Assembly: GCA_024236175.1 (NCBI GenBank)
Contig: JACKKY010000004.1
Location: forward strand, 384,501 to 448,500
Length of the DNA stretch: 64,000 nt
Source: Novosphingobium sp.
GTDB lineage: Bacteria; Pseudomonadota; Alphaproteobacteria; Sphingomonadales; Sphingomonadaceae
Direction of reading: 5' to 3'
Both the position numbers and the translations under genes were made by a program. Shown piece after piece: positions 8,825 through 17,282 of this stretch. Below the pieces are notes generated by a model that did not search any database, was not told the DNA's origin, and saw only the letters and a list, made by a program, of their open reading frames with translations. Position 1 is the first letter of the stretch. The number at the start of each line of letters is the position of its first letter.

Positions 8825-9454
8825 TTACGGATTCCATTCGAGAAACCGTGAAAGCAGCGCAAGGCCAAAGGCCTGGCTCTTTTCCGGGTGGAACTGCACC
8901 CCGACGATATTGTCGCGCGCGACCGCGGCGACAAGCCCGCCGCCGTGATCGGTCATCGCCGCCACCGCATGGCCCTCGTCGGGCGTGAACTGGTAGGAAT
9001 GCAGGAAATAGGCCTCGCCCGGCTCAAGCACTTCGCCCACCGGGCAATGCGGGGTGAGCGCCACGTCGTTCCAGCCCATGTGCGGGATCTTGATCGCCGG
9101 ATCGGTGCGTTCGATTTCCGCCACCTCGCCGGCGATCCAGTCGAGCCCCGGGGTCACGCCGTGCTCCAGCCCGCGGCTGGCGAGAAGCTGCATGCCGACG
9201 CAGATGCCGAGGAACGGCGCGCCGCCGACGAACACCCGCTCGGTCATCGATTCAACTAGGTGGGGAATGGCGCGCAGCCCCTCTGCGCAGGCGCGAAAGC
9301 TGCCCACGCCGGGCAGCACGATACGGTCCGCCGCACGAACCACGTCGGGATCGGCGGTGACGGCGACGTTCGCGGCGCCTGCCGCCTTCAGGGCGTTTTC
9401 CACGGAATGCAGGTTGCCGGCGCCGTAATCGATCAGCGCCAAGACTTCAGCCAC
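8825..9454 (-). CDS. hisH: HisH, glutamine amidotransferase subunit
   Basis: HisH hydrolyses glutamine and channels ammonia to HisF. The 209-residue class I amidotransferase has the nucleophile Cys in LGICVGMQLL and the His/Glu pair in GVQFHPEKSQ, plus the oxyanion loop PGVGSFRACAEGL. It starts with GTG at 9454, inside the last codons of hisB (8-base overlap), indicating coupling. Confidence 0.97.
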   Translation of the reverse strand: MAEVLALIDYGAGNLHSVENALKAAGAANVAVTADPDVVRAADRIVLPGVGSFRACAEGLRAIPHLVESMTERVFVGGAPFLGICVGMQLLASRGLEHGVTPGLDWIAGEVAEIERTDPAIKIPHMGWNDVALTPHCPVGEVLEPGEAYFLHSYQFTPDEGHAVAAMTDHGGGLVAAVARDNIVGVQFHPEKSQAFGLALLSRFLEWNP

Positions 9455-10040
9455 CTAGCTGCCCTTTCGTCGAGGGAACCGCGCCCGCCTTGCGCGGATC
9501 GAGCTCCACGGCCTGGCGCATGGCGCGGGCGAAGCCCTTGAAGATGCCTTCGATGATGTGGTGGTTGTTCTCGCCGTAGAGCAGCTCGACATGCAGGGTG
9601 ATGCCGGCCGCCTGCGCGATCGAGTGGAACCAGTGCTGGAACAGCTCGGTATCCATCTCGCCCAGCCGTTCCTGGGTGAAACCCGCGTGCCAGACCAGCC
9701 ACGGCCGCCCGGAAATGTCGAGCGCGACGCGCGCGAGCACTTCGTCCATCGGCGAATAGGCCATGCCGTAACGGCCGATACCCGCCTTGTCGCCCATGGC
9801 CTGGGAAAGCGCCTGGCCGATGGCGATGGCGCTGTCCTCGGTCGTGTGGTGCTGGTCGACATGCAGATCGCCCTCGATCCGGCAGGTGATGTCGATCAGC
9901 GAATGGCGCGAGAACTGCTCGATCATGTGATCGAGAAAACCGATGCCGGTAGAGACGTCGTAGCTGCCGGTCCCGTCGAGATTGACCTCGACGAGGATGT
10001 CGGTCTCGTTCGTCTTGCGGTTGATCCGGGCAGTGCGCAT
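9447..10040 (-). CDS. hisB: HisB, imidazoleglycerol-phosphate dehydratase
   Basis: This 197-residue protein is the monofunctional dehydratase, without the N-terminal phosphatase domain of enteric HisB. The manganese-binding repeats DHMIEQFSRHS, DQHHTTEDSAIAIGQAL and ENNHHIIEGIFKGFARA are complete. It is the first gene of the leftward his block; the promoter must lie in the 168-base region shared with the divergent sspB gene. Confidence 0.98.
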   Translation of the reverse strand: MRTARINRKTNETDILVEVNLDGTGSYDVSTGIGFLDHMIEQFSRHSLIDITCRIEGDLHVDQHHTTEDSAIAIGQALSQAMGDKAGIGRYGMAYSPMDEVLARVALDISGRPWLVWHAGFTQERLGEMDTELFQHWFHSIAQAAGITLHVELLYGENNHHIIEGIFKGFARAMRQAVELDPRKAGAVPSTKGQLGG

Positions 10041-10208
10041 GCGCTGGCCTATAGTGACCGGCGCGCGGGAATCAATCGCCAGCGGCCATCTGCCCTGCGA
10101 TCCGCGGTCGCGAATGCTCCGGTAATCCGCGAATTACGGGCAATTACACACAGATTCTCTGACGATTCGCCTTGACCGGCCCGTTGGCGATGGCCACTTT
10201 CAGTCAAG
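10041..10208. promoter_or_regulatory. divergent promoter region hisB / sspB
   Basis: This 168-base stretch is the only place for the start signals of the leftward his cluster and of rightward sspB. It is less GC-rich around 10130-10160 than its surroundings. A TTGACC hexamer at 10171-10176 could be a -35 for sspB, but the matching -10 (CACTTT) is poor. I see no his leader peptide or attenuator with a His run. Confidence 0.4.
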
Positions 10209-10712
10209 ATGAACGAAACACCGCCAGACAGTCTGATCCCCTACGACGAGATCGTGCAGGAAGCATTGCGCGCGGTGGTCGGCCGCGTTCTCGGCCAGGT
10301 GGAAGACGCCGGCGGGGCCCTGCCGGGAAACCACCATTTCTACATCACGTTCAAGACCGGAGCTCCGGGGGTTTCGATCCCCGACAACCTCAGGGAGCGC
10401 TTCCCCGACGAGATGACGATCGTGCTGCAGAACAAGTTCTGGGACCTGTCGGTCAGCGATACCGAGTTCACCGTCGGGCTGAGCTTCAACCAGATCCCGG
10501 CCAAGCTTGAGATTCCGTTCGCCGCGATCACCGCTTTCGTCGACCCCGCGGTCGATTTCGGCCTGCAGTTCCAGGCCGTCGGCGGCGAGGAGGATCACCA
10601 ACCGCACGACGACGCGGAAAACGATTCTCCCGACAGCGCGGCCGCCGAGGCCATCGCGCAGAGCGAAGACGGCTCGAACGTCGTCACCGTGGATTTCGGC
10701 AAGAAGAAATAG
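10209..10712 (+). CDS. sspB: SspB-alpha, ClpXP adaptor
   Basis: SspB delivers ssrA-tagged peptides to ClpXP. The 167-residue protein matches the alphaproteobacterial SspB layout: an N-terminal helix (IPYDEIVQEALRAVVGRVL), the dimerising substrate domain with HHFYITFKTGAPGVSIP and FPDEMTIVLQNKFWDL, an acidic flexible linker (about residues 125-155), and a short C-terminal ClpX-binding tail ending VVTVDFGKKK. No clear ribosome site is visible before the ATG. Confidence 0.93.
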   Translation: MNETPPDSLIPYDEIVQEALRAVVGRVLGQVEDAGGALPGNHHFYITFKTGAPGVSIPDNLRERFPDEMTIVLQNKFWDLSVSDTEFTVGLSFNQIPAKLEIPFAAITAFVDPAVDFGLQFQAVGGEEDHQPHDDAENDSPDSAAAEAIAQSEDGSNVVTVDFGKKK

Positions 10713-10728
10713 CCGGGCGACTGCCCGG
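10713..10728 (+). terminator. hairpin right after sspB
   Basis: ccgggc (10713-10718) pairs with gcccgg (10723-10728) around a 4-base loop, starting immediately after the stop codon. There is no T-tract, so it may protect the mRNA end or attenuate read-through into the next gene without fully terminating. Confidence 0.4.
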
Positions 10729-10741
10729 CGGCGGAAAAGCG

Positions 10742-11185
10742 ATGCTGAAGCGCAAGTCAAGACTGATCCGGGGCAAGGCGGCGCCCGCCGCCGCCGATGC
10801 GGCCGGGAAGGCCAAGGCCAGGCTGAAGGCCGCGCCGCTGCCGAGCCCCGTTCCCCAGACCAACCTGATCCTTGCCGACATCCTGCTGCGCGGCGGCAAC
10901 CGGTTGCTGCGCCGGGGCGTGGAACGCGGCCTGCTGACCGCGAAATATTCGTCCAACCAGGCCGACAAGCTCATGAAGAAGCGCACCCTGCTGGGTACGC
11001 TGGCGACCACCGCCCTCGCCCGGGTGGCGACCCGCTCGGTTCCGGGCGCCATCGTCGTCGGCGGCGGCCTGCTGGCGAAGACGCTCTACGACCGGCGCAA
11101 GGCCCGCGAAGAGGCCGCCAACCAGCCGCCGCCGGCCGGGATGGGCGACTGGGAAGCGGACGAAAGCGACGATGACGAAGCCTGA
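10742..11185 (+). CDS. conserved hypothetical protein, basic N-terminus
   Basis: The 147-residue product has a strongly basic, Ala-rich N-terminus (residues 1-35), a central helical part (LILADILLRGGNRLLRRG), a hydrophobic stretch around TLATTALARVATRSVPGAIVVGGGLLAKTL and an acidic end (DWEADESDDDEA). I cannot name a family. The gene lies between sspB and gmk and overlaps gmk by 14 bases, which supports real translation and shared expression. Confidence 0.7.
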   Translation: MLKRKSRLIRGKAAPAAADAAGKAKARLKAAPLPSPVPQTNLILADILLRGGNRLLRRGVERGLLTAKYSSNQADKLMKKRTLLGTLATTALARVATRSVPGAIVVGGGLLAKTLYDRRKAREEAANQPPPAGMGDWEADESDDDEA

Positions 11186-11819
11186 CACGCTCCAGCGTCG
11201 CGGGCTCATGTTCGTCCTGTCCTCGCCCTCGGGCGCCGGCAAGACGACGATCTCGCGCAAGCTGCTGGAACACGACAGGCAGATCCGCATGTCGGTCTCG
11301 GTGACGACCAGGCCGATGCGGCCGGGCGAAGTCGACGGCACGGACTACCACTTCGCCAGCCGCGAGGAATTCGACCGCATGGTCGAGCAGGACAGTTTCC
11401 TCGAATGGGCCCATGTCTTCGGCCACAGCTACGGCACGCCGAAATCGCAGGTGAAATCCGGCCTGTCGCAGGGGCAGGACTTCTTGTTCGACATCGACTG
11501 GCAAGGCACGCAGCAGCTCTACCAGAAGGCCGAAACCGACGTCGTGCGCGTGTTCCTGCTGCCACCGAGCCTGGACGAACTGCGCCGCCGGCTGACCTCG
11601 CGCGGGACCGACAGCGCCGAAGTCATCGCCGGCCGCATGGCGCGCGCCCAGTCGGAAATCAGCCACTGGGACGGCTACGACTATGTGGTGATCAACGACG
11701 ATGTGGAGGCCTGCTTCGAGAAGGTCGTGCGCATCCTCCACGCCGAACGCCTGCGCCGCGCGCGCCAGACCGGCCTGATCGGCTTCGTGCGCGAACTGAT
11801 GAAGCCCCAGGACGACTAG
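11172..11819 (+). CDS. gmk: guanylate kinase
   Basis: Gmk phosphorylates GMP to GDP. The 215-residue protein has the P-loop SSPSGAGKTT (Lys24), the GMP-binding segment SVTTRPMRPGEVDGTDYHF and the lid-like region LPPSLDELRRRL. Length and motifs are those of bacterial guanylate kinases. It ends convergently with the cytochrome c gene. Confidence 0.97.
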   Translation: MTKPDTLQRRGLMFVLSSPSGAGKTTISRKLLEHDRQIRMSVSVTTRPMRPGEVDGTDYHFASREEFDRMVEQDSFLEWAHVFGHSYGTPKSQVKSGLSQGQDFLFDIDWQGTQQLYQKAETDVVRVFLLPPSLDELRRRLTSRGTDSAEVIAGRMARAQSEISHWDGYDYVVINDDVEACFEKVVRILHAERLRRARQTGLIGFVRELMKPQDD

Positions 11820-11864
11820 CGCGCCGCGCCGGGAGGCGTCCGCTGTTGGGCCGGAAGCCGGTCG

Positions 11865-11882
11865 CCTGCTCCCGAGAGCAGG
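11865..11882. terminator. hairpin between convergent gmk and cytochrome c genes
   Basis: cctgctc (11865-11871) pairs perfectly with gagcagg (11876-11882) across a 4-base loop. It lies between two convergent genes and could serve both. No T-tract is present on either strand. Confidence 0.45.
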
Positions 11883-11900
11883 ACGTTACAAGGCCGCCAT

Positions 11901-12233
11901 TCAATCCTCGCTTCTGAGCACCTCGAAATAGGCGAGCAGATTGGCGATATCGTTGTCCCTGAATACGAACACCGGCATCTCGGTTGTATGGCCGATCTGA
12001 ATTCCACGTTCGAGCGACCCCGCCACCATCCATTCCGGCAGGCGGTGGGCCGCACGGAGAAGGCTCGGCGCGTTCGGATTGGGCGAGACACCGTCATCGA
12101 GCCCGTGACAGCCGGCGCAGTTCGCCTGCGCAAAGGCCCTGCCCTCGGCTGCATTTCCCGCTTGAGTCTTCGCATCGCGATCGGTTGCGCATGCGGCGAC
12201 GAGGAGCGCAGTTGAGAGGATCAGCAGGCGCAT
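11901..12233 (-). CDS. cytochrome c lipoprotein
   Basis: The 110-residue product begins with a lipoprotein signal (MRLLILSTALLVAAC, lipid Cys15) and holds one heme c site CAGCH (residues 39-43), with a likely Met ligand in TTEMPVF. It is a small single-heme class I cytochrome c, probably membrane-tethered in the periplasm. I prefer the ATG at 12233 over the longer open frame because it places the lipobox correctly. Its redox partner is not evident from neighbours. Confidence 0.85.
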   Translation of the reverse strand: MRLLILSTALLVAACATDRDAKTQAGNAAEGRAFAQANCAGCHGLDDGVSPNPNAPSLLRAAHRLPEWMVAGSLERGIQIGHTTEMPVFVFRDNDIANLLAYFEVLRSED

Positions 12234-12605
12234 GAGCACGATATGGACTCCTTTTCCAGCGGGGCGAAGTAGCGCAACGAGGCAGGCGGACACAAGCAAG
12301 CCCGACACGAAGAAGGGATAAGCTGCGGATGACCGCTCCTGCGCGGCCACGTATCCCTGCAAGATCATTGAACTCCGGGCCGTCTGCATCTAGAAGGTCG
12401 GCATGCGGGCCGGGCCCCTCTGGCGATTGCCGTTCAGGCGATCGTGATGTCGGACCGCATCGAGTGCGCTCGATGCCGGCCTGTCTGATTTCCCATCAAA
12501 CCGGCAGGAAAGCACTCGTTTGACCGAGACAAACGAGGTGAATGTCCATGTCCGGACGAAAGTTCGCTTTTTCCCGCAATACCACGGCGCAAGGGCCGGT
12601 GCGGC
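12234..12605. promoter_or_regulatory. 372-base gap upstream of terC with two inverted repeats
   Basis: No convincing gene lies here. Two hairpin-capable repeats are visible: gcatcgag/ctcgatgc (12457-12476, 4-base loop) and ctcgtttg/caaacgag (12515-12537, 7-base spacer), the latter about 68 bases before the terC start. They could be an operator or structured 5' leader of terC. I looked for the manganese riboswitch (yybP-ykoY) often found before TerC-family genes and could not recognise its core. Confidence 0.4.
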
Positions 12606-13352
12606 ATGCTTGAGGGCCTGGCAGCACTCGGCAGCGATCCGACCGCATGGATCGCACTCGCCACTCTCGTCGCCATGGAAGTGGTCCTTGGCATCGACAA
12701 CCTCATCTTCATCTCGGTCCTCACCAACAAGCTGCCCGACCACCAGCGCGAGAATGCGCGCCGTATCGGCATCGGCCTCGCTCTGGGCATGCGGCTGCTG
12801 CTGCTCGCCTCGATTGCATGGATCGTGCAACTCACCGCGCCGGTCTTCACCGTCTTCGGGCAGGACCTGTCATGGCGCGACATCATCCTGATCAGCGGCG
12901 GGCTGTTCCTCGTCTGGAAGGCCACCAAGGAAATCCACCACAATATCGACCCGACCCCGAACGACGACATGTTCGATGCCCGGGCCGGTATCGGCTTCAC
13001 CGCGGCGATCAGCCAGATCATCCTGCTGGACCTGGTATTCTCGCTCGACAGCATCATCACCGCGGTCGGCATGACCGACAACATCGCCATCATGGTGATT
13101 GCCGTGGTGGTCGCGGTAACCGCCATGCTTGTCGCCGCGACGCCGCTTGCCAACTTCATCGAGCGCAATCCCACGGTCGTCATGCTCGCTCTCAGCTTCC
13201 TGCTGCTGATCGGCACGACGCTGATAGCCGAAGGGTTCGGCGCCCACGTCCCCAAGGGATACGTCTACGCGGCGATGGCGTTCTCGGCCGGAGTGGAAAT
13301 CCTCAACATCCTGGCGCGCCGGCGGGCCAGGCGCAGGCAAGCGCAAACGTAA
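12606..13352 (+). CDS. TerC-family integral membrane protein
   Basis: This 248-residue protein has seven or so membrane helices and the two TerC signatures with intramembrane acidic residues, MEVVLGIDNLIFISVL and DLVFSLDSIITAVG. Family members (TerC, Alx, YkoY) are linked to tellurite resistance and manganese export. A basic C-terminus (RRRARRRQ) faces the cytoplasm. It is monocistronic, followed by a strong hairpin. Confidence 0.92.
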   Translation: MLEGLAALGSDPTAWIALATLVAMEVVLGIDNLIFISVLTNKLPDHQRENARRIGIGLALGMRLLLLASIAWIVQLTAPVFTVFGQDLSWRDIILISGGLFLVWKATKEIHHNIDPTPNDDMFDARAGIGFTAAISQIILLDLVFSLDSIITAVGMTDNIAIMVIAVVVAVTAMLVAATPLANFIERNPTVVMLALSFLLLIGTTLIAEGFGAHVPKGYVYAAMAFSAGVEILNILARRRARRRQAQT

Positions 13353-13356
13353 GGGA

Positions 13357-13400
13357 TCGATGGCGTGGAGCGCGGTCCGCCGCCCGCTCCACGCCATCGA
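13357..13400 (+). terminator. 16-bp perfect hairpin after terC
   Basis: tcgatggcgtggagcg (13357-13372) is exactly complementary to 13385-13400, with a 12-base loop, 5 bases after the terC stop. It is very stable but lacks a T-tract. It probably ends the terC message or insulates it from the downstream MFS gene. Confidence 0.65.
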
Positions 13401-13427
13401 CGGACACTCATCAAGCCGGGGGATGCC

Positions 13428-14717
13428 ATGGCCACCGAATCGGTATCGCAGACATCGACCGCCGCTCAGGAATGGAAGCGGCGCTGGCCGCTCGTTCTGG
13501 CCGCAGTCGTCGGGTTTTCCTTTCATTCGGTGATGACCGCCTTCGCGGGCCTGTTCATCGGCCCGGTCGGCGAGGAATTCGGCTGGAGCAGGACGCAGGT
13601 GACGGCCGGGCTCTCGCTTTCCTCCGTGACGGTAACGATCCTCTCCCCGTTCTTCGGCGTGCTGATCGACCGATGGGGCACCCGCCGGCTGGCGCTGCCG
13701 GGCCTCGTGATGAAATCGCTGGTGATGGCCGGCTTCGCGCTGGTCAGCGCTTCCGTGACGCAGTGGTTCGCGATCTGGTTCATCTATGCGCTCGCATCGC
13801 TGGCGGTGAAGTCGACGATCTGGACGACCGCCGTCGCGGGCGTCTTCGAGGCGGGCAGAGGCCTGGCTCTCGGCGTCGTCATGTCGGGAACGGCATTTGC
13901 GCAAATCCTCGTGCCGCCGCTGGGCAACTGGCTGATCGAGGAATTCGGCTGGCGCGGGGCTTTCGCGTGGATGGGCCTCGGCTGGGGCGGCATCGCCTTC
14001 GTCTTCTGCGTCCTGTTCCTGTTCGACGCCCATGACGATGCGCGGAAAGCGAAGGCGGCGGGCGAAAGCGAAACCGCCAAGGTCGACCTGCCGGGGCTGA
14101 CGATCTCGCAGGCGTGGCGCGATCCGGCGCTGTGGCGCATCGCCATTTCCACATTCGTCATGATGCTGTTCACGATCGCGCTTGTCGTCCACCAGATCCC
14201 GATCCTGGAAGAAGCGGACGTCTCGCGCACCAATGCGGCGTGGCTCGCAAGCCTTGCCGGCGCGGCGGGGATCGCCGGGAAGCTCGTGACCGGACGGTTG
14301 CTCGACAGCTTCAATCCGAACCTGGTGGGCGGCATCACCCTCGCGGCCGCGAGCATCGGCTTCGCGCTGCTGCTGGAGCCCTTCCGGACATTGCCGCTGA
14401 TCTTCGTGGCGATGCTGATCAACGGCTATGCGTCGGGAACCAAGCTGCAGATCTGCGCCTATCTCACGTCCCGCTACGCCGGCCTGAAATATTTCGGGAC
14501 GATCTTCAGCGTGATGGCCAGCCTCATCGCCCTCGGGTCCGGGCTGGGCCCGGTGCTCGGCGGCATCGCCTACGACATGCATGGCGACTATGCCTACCTG
14601 CTCATCGGCGGCATCGCCGGGTCCCTGCTCAGCGCCGCCATGATCCTCACGCTTGGGCCTTATCCCGATTGGTCCGAAGGCAAGGAATCAGGCCGGCAGG
14701 CACCGGCGGGGCCCTGA
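13428..14717 (+). CDS. MFS transporter, monocarboxylate/OFA-like
   Basis: The 429-residue protein has about twelve membrane helices in two halves. A loop 2-3 motif GVLIDRWGTRRLALPG matches MFS motif A, and the central cytoplasmic loop is around residues 205-235. The overall look (EFGWSRTQVTAGLSLSSV near the first helices) resembles oxalate/formate or monocarboxylate carriers. The substrate cannot be told from sequence; an organic acid is an inference. Start ATG at 13428 follows a GGGGGA ribosome site. Confidence 0.88.
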   Translation: MATESVSQTSTAAQEWKRRWPLVLAAVVGFSFHSVMTAFAGLFIGPVGEEFGWSRTQVTAGLSLSSVTVTILSPFFGVLIDRWGTRRLALPGLVMKSLVMAGFALVSASVTQWFAIWFIYALASLAVKSTIWTTAVAGVFEAGRGLALGVVMSGTAFAQILVPPLGNWLIEEFGWRGAFAWMGLGWGGIAFVFCVLFLFDAHDDARKAKAAGESETAKVDLPGLTISQAWRDPALWRIAISTFVMMLFTIALVVHQIPILEEADVSRTNAAWLASLAGAAGIAGKLVTGRLLDSFNPNLVGGITLAAASIGFALLLEPFRTLPLIFVAMLINGYASGTKLQICAYLTSRYAGLKYFGTIFSVMASLIALGSGLGPVLGGIAYDMHGDYAYLLIGGIAGSLLSAAMILTLGPYPDWSEGKESGRQAPAGP

Positions 14718-14730
14718 GCCGAAAGACCGC

Positions 14731-17115
14731 CTAGAACTCGGCCTTCCAGCTTATCGCCATACCCTGTTCGGCGGGCAGGTTCGCGTAGTGGCCGGGGTCG
14801 GTGCGGACGAACAGGCTGGTAGAGGCCGCGCCGCCCCACAGCGGGCCGCGCCATCGCAATTCGGTGGTGATCTCGCGCCCGTGCGGGGCGAGCGACAGCC
14901 GCCGCACGCCCTGCGTCGCGCTCAGCGTCTCGTAGCTGTAGGCGACCGGCAAGGCGAAGCCGATCCCGCCCGAGCGGACCCGAAGCGGCTGGGAAAGGCG
15001 CAGCGCAAGGCTGTCGCCCGGCACGAAGGCCGAGCCGCGCTCCACGTCCAGCGCCCAGGAATCGCTGCTCATATGAGAGCCCCGCCCGACGAAGCCGGCG
15101 GCACGGGCGCGGGTGAAGCCCTGCCTCCACGCAGCGCCGAGGCTCCAGTCTTCGGCGAAATTCCAGCCCGCTTTCGCATCGAGGAACAGGCTGTCTGCTC
15201 CCCGCGCGCCCAGCGCCTCGTGCAGCCATGCGCCGAGCACGGTGCGGTCCTCCGACACCCAGCTTGCCGCCAGCGACGCGTCGAGCGCGCCCCAGCGCCG
15301 GTCCAGCGCGACGCCGAAGCGCGTGAAGCCGGTGCCGGGCCTGAACCCGCCGGGCAGCAGCGCTTCCTGCACCGGGGCGGCGGTGAGGACTTCCCCGCCC
15401 GCGCCGCTCAGGGTTACGCCCCAGGCACCGAAGTCGCGCCGCAGCGCGAATGCCAGCTCGTCGCCCCTCACGAAGCCGAGATCGTCGGCGGGCGAGCCGG
15501 CGACGAGGAAAGCCGGGCCGGATGCGCCCTGCAGCTGGGCCGTGAGCCCGTCCGCGCCCTGCGCGAAGCCGAATGCGAGCTGCAGGTTGGGCGCCAGCCG
15601 CGCCGCGACCCGCGCCGCCAGGACCTGCGCGCCGTGCGCATCCTGCGCACTCAGGCGCAGCTGGCCGGACCACGGCAGCTGCGCCGCCCGACGGCTTTCG
15701 TCGACCGAAAAGGCAAGCGCCAGCCCGTCACCGCCGCCCGCTACCTGCCGCAGCGGCGCGATCAGCGCCCGGGCAAGGCGCGGCGGCGCCTGCGCGCTCC
15801 GCAGGTTGCGGGCAAGGTCCAGCTGGTAGGCGCGCTTGTAGCGGTCGAGCACGATCGCCTGCAGCGATGCGCCCTGGCTGGCGGCATCGCCCATCGCCGG
15901 CGACGTGACCATGCTGGTGTCGGCCAGCGCCAGGCTCTGCGTGCTGCCGGCGAGCGACGTGGTGCCCTGCGGCTCGAACGCCGCGCGAATGTCGAGAATG
16001 CCGCGCCCGAACTGCGCGTCCGTACCGGCGTTGCCGACGTCGCGCGCGGTGGTTAGCAACAGGTCCACGACCTGCTGGCCGGTCAGGTTGGGAAACGCCT
16101 GGAACAGCAGCGCGGCCGCTCCAGCGATCTGGGGCGCGGCGAAGCTGGTGCCCGAGGCGACGAAAACGAAGGTGTCGCCGTTTTCGTCCGTGAAGGTGCG
16201 CAGGTCGCCGTTCTCGTAAATGCAGCAGACCCGGTCGCCCAGAGCAGTGAGATACCAGTCCGCCTCGTTGCCTGCCGGGTTGCTGAAGCTCGAGAGACTA
16301 TCGCTGGGCGTGACCGAGCCGGCGATGATGACGTTGCCGTTGCCCGCCTGCCTGAGGCCCACGGCGAAGGGATCGGGCTGGGTCGGGTCGGTATCGGGCG
16401 GCGGACTGTCCGCATCGTTGCCCGCCGCCACGATCACGACGACGCCCGCCGCACCAGCGCGCGCGACGGCGTTGCGGACTGACTGGTTGGGCGGCGAACC
16501 GCCGAGCGAGAGGTTGATGACCTTGGCCCCGCCCTGCACCGCCTCATCGATGCCCTGCGCGATGTCGCTGTCGAAGAAAGCGCAGCCGTCGTCGCTGGCG
16601 CAGCTTCCCGGCGCGTCCGCGCGCAAGGCCATGATCGTGGCTTCCCAGGCTATCCCGAGGACACCGAAACCGTCGCGGGCGGCGGCGGCGACCAGCGCGA
16701 CCATCGTGCCGTGCCCGCCTTCGTCGTCGATCGTGCCATTGCCGGCGACATCGGCGGAAGCGGCGGAAATGCGCCCTTCGAATTCGGGGTTGGACGTATC
16801 GATACCGGTATCGACGATCCCGATCGCCACGCCCTCCCCCGTCGCGCCGACCTGCCAGGCGGCGATCGCGCCGTGATAGGCCGGACCGTCGGAGAAGTCG
16901 TACTCGTCGGTTTCGAACACAGCCGCCGGCGTGGGAGTCGGCGTCGGTGTGGGCGCAGGGGCCGGAGCGGGTGTCGGGGTTGGCGTGGGAGCCGGCGCGG
17001 GCGTGCTGTTCGTCGTTCCCCCGCCGCCTCCGCAGCCGGAAACGAGCGCGAGCGCCAGCGCTGCGGCGCCAAGCCTCAGTGTGGCAGACCGGCAGGGTAG
17101 GCTCGCTTCGCGCAT
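14731..17115 (-). CDS. S8 subtilisin-like protease, lipoprotein N-terminus and barrel-like C-terminus
   Basis: The 794-residue product has a lipoprotein-type signal (ALALVSGC, Cys28), a Gly and Pro-Thr repeat linker (about residues 29-62), a subtilase domain with Asp102 (IVDTGID), His135 (GGHGTMVA), oxyanion Asn233 (AAGND) and Ser324 (SGTSFAAP), and a C-terminal region of about 350 residues rich in alternating hydrophobic strands ending in aromatic Phe (SWKAEF). The last part looks like an autotransporter barrel. A lipidated Cys plus barrel is an unusual mix. Start ATG 17115 follows a GAAGGA ribosome site. Confidence 0.88.
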   Translation of the reverse strand: MREASLPCRSATLRLGAAALALALVSGCGGGGGTTNSTPAPAPTPTPTPAPAPAPTPTPTPTPAAVFETDEYDFSDGPAYHGAIAAWQVGATGEGVAIGIVDTGIDTSNPEFEGRISAASADVAGNGTIDDEGGHGTMVALVAAAARDGFGVLGIAWEATIMALRADAPGSCASDDGCAFFDSDIAQGIDEAVQGGAKVINLSLGGSPPNQSVRNAVARAGAAGVVVIVAAGNDADSPPPDTDPTQPDPFAVGLRQAGNGNVIIAGSVTPSDSLSSFSNPAGNEADWYLTALGDRVCCIYENGDLRTFTDENGDTFVFVASGTSFAAPQIAGAAALLFQAFPNLTGQQVVDLLLTTARDVGNAGTDAQFGRGILDIRAAFEPQGTTSLAGSTQSLALADTSMVTSPAMGDAASQGASLQAIVLDRYKRAYQLDLARNLRSAQAPPRLARALIAPLRQVAGGGDGLALAFSVDESRRAAQLPWSGQLRLSAQDAHGAQVLAARVAARLAPNLQLAFGFAQGADGLTAQLQGASGPAFLVAGSPADDLGFVRGDELAFALRRDFGAWGVTLSGAGGEVLTAAPVQEALLPGGFRPGTGFTRFGVALDRRWGALDASLAASWVSEDRTVLGAWLHEALGARGADSLFLDAKAGWNFAEDWSLGAAWRQGFTRARAAGFVGRGSHMSSDSWALDVERGSAFVPGDSLALRLSQPLRVRSGGIGFALPVAYSYETLSATQGVRRLSLAPHGREITTELRWRGPLWGGAASTSLFVRTDPGHYANLPAEQGMAISWKAEF

Positions 17116-17282
17116 TTCACATTCCTTCGCCCGGTTGCGGCGAATTGTTACACCGGACGATCCTGACAGCACAATGAAAGGGGCCAGCCGTTTCCTGTTT
17201 GCGACAGCTGCGCACTTGTCCTTCACGGCGGCAGGCGATAGGCGCTCGGCGCGAAAGATCATCCGCCATGGAGAGCGAAAGC

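Noticed and set aside
10041..10208. Histidine attenuator leader peptide before hisB
   Set aside because: No short frame with a run of His codons and no terminator hairpin could be found in the 168-base region.
12234..12605. Manganese (yybP-ykoY) riboswitch before terC
   Set aside because: I could not find the conserved core sequence or the two-arm tuning-fork layout. Only simple hairpins are seen.
12870..14582. Minus-strand frame of 570 codons
   Set aside because: It is antisense to terC and the MFS gene, which show membrane helices. The His/Arg/Asp-rich translation is typical of an antisense shadow.
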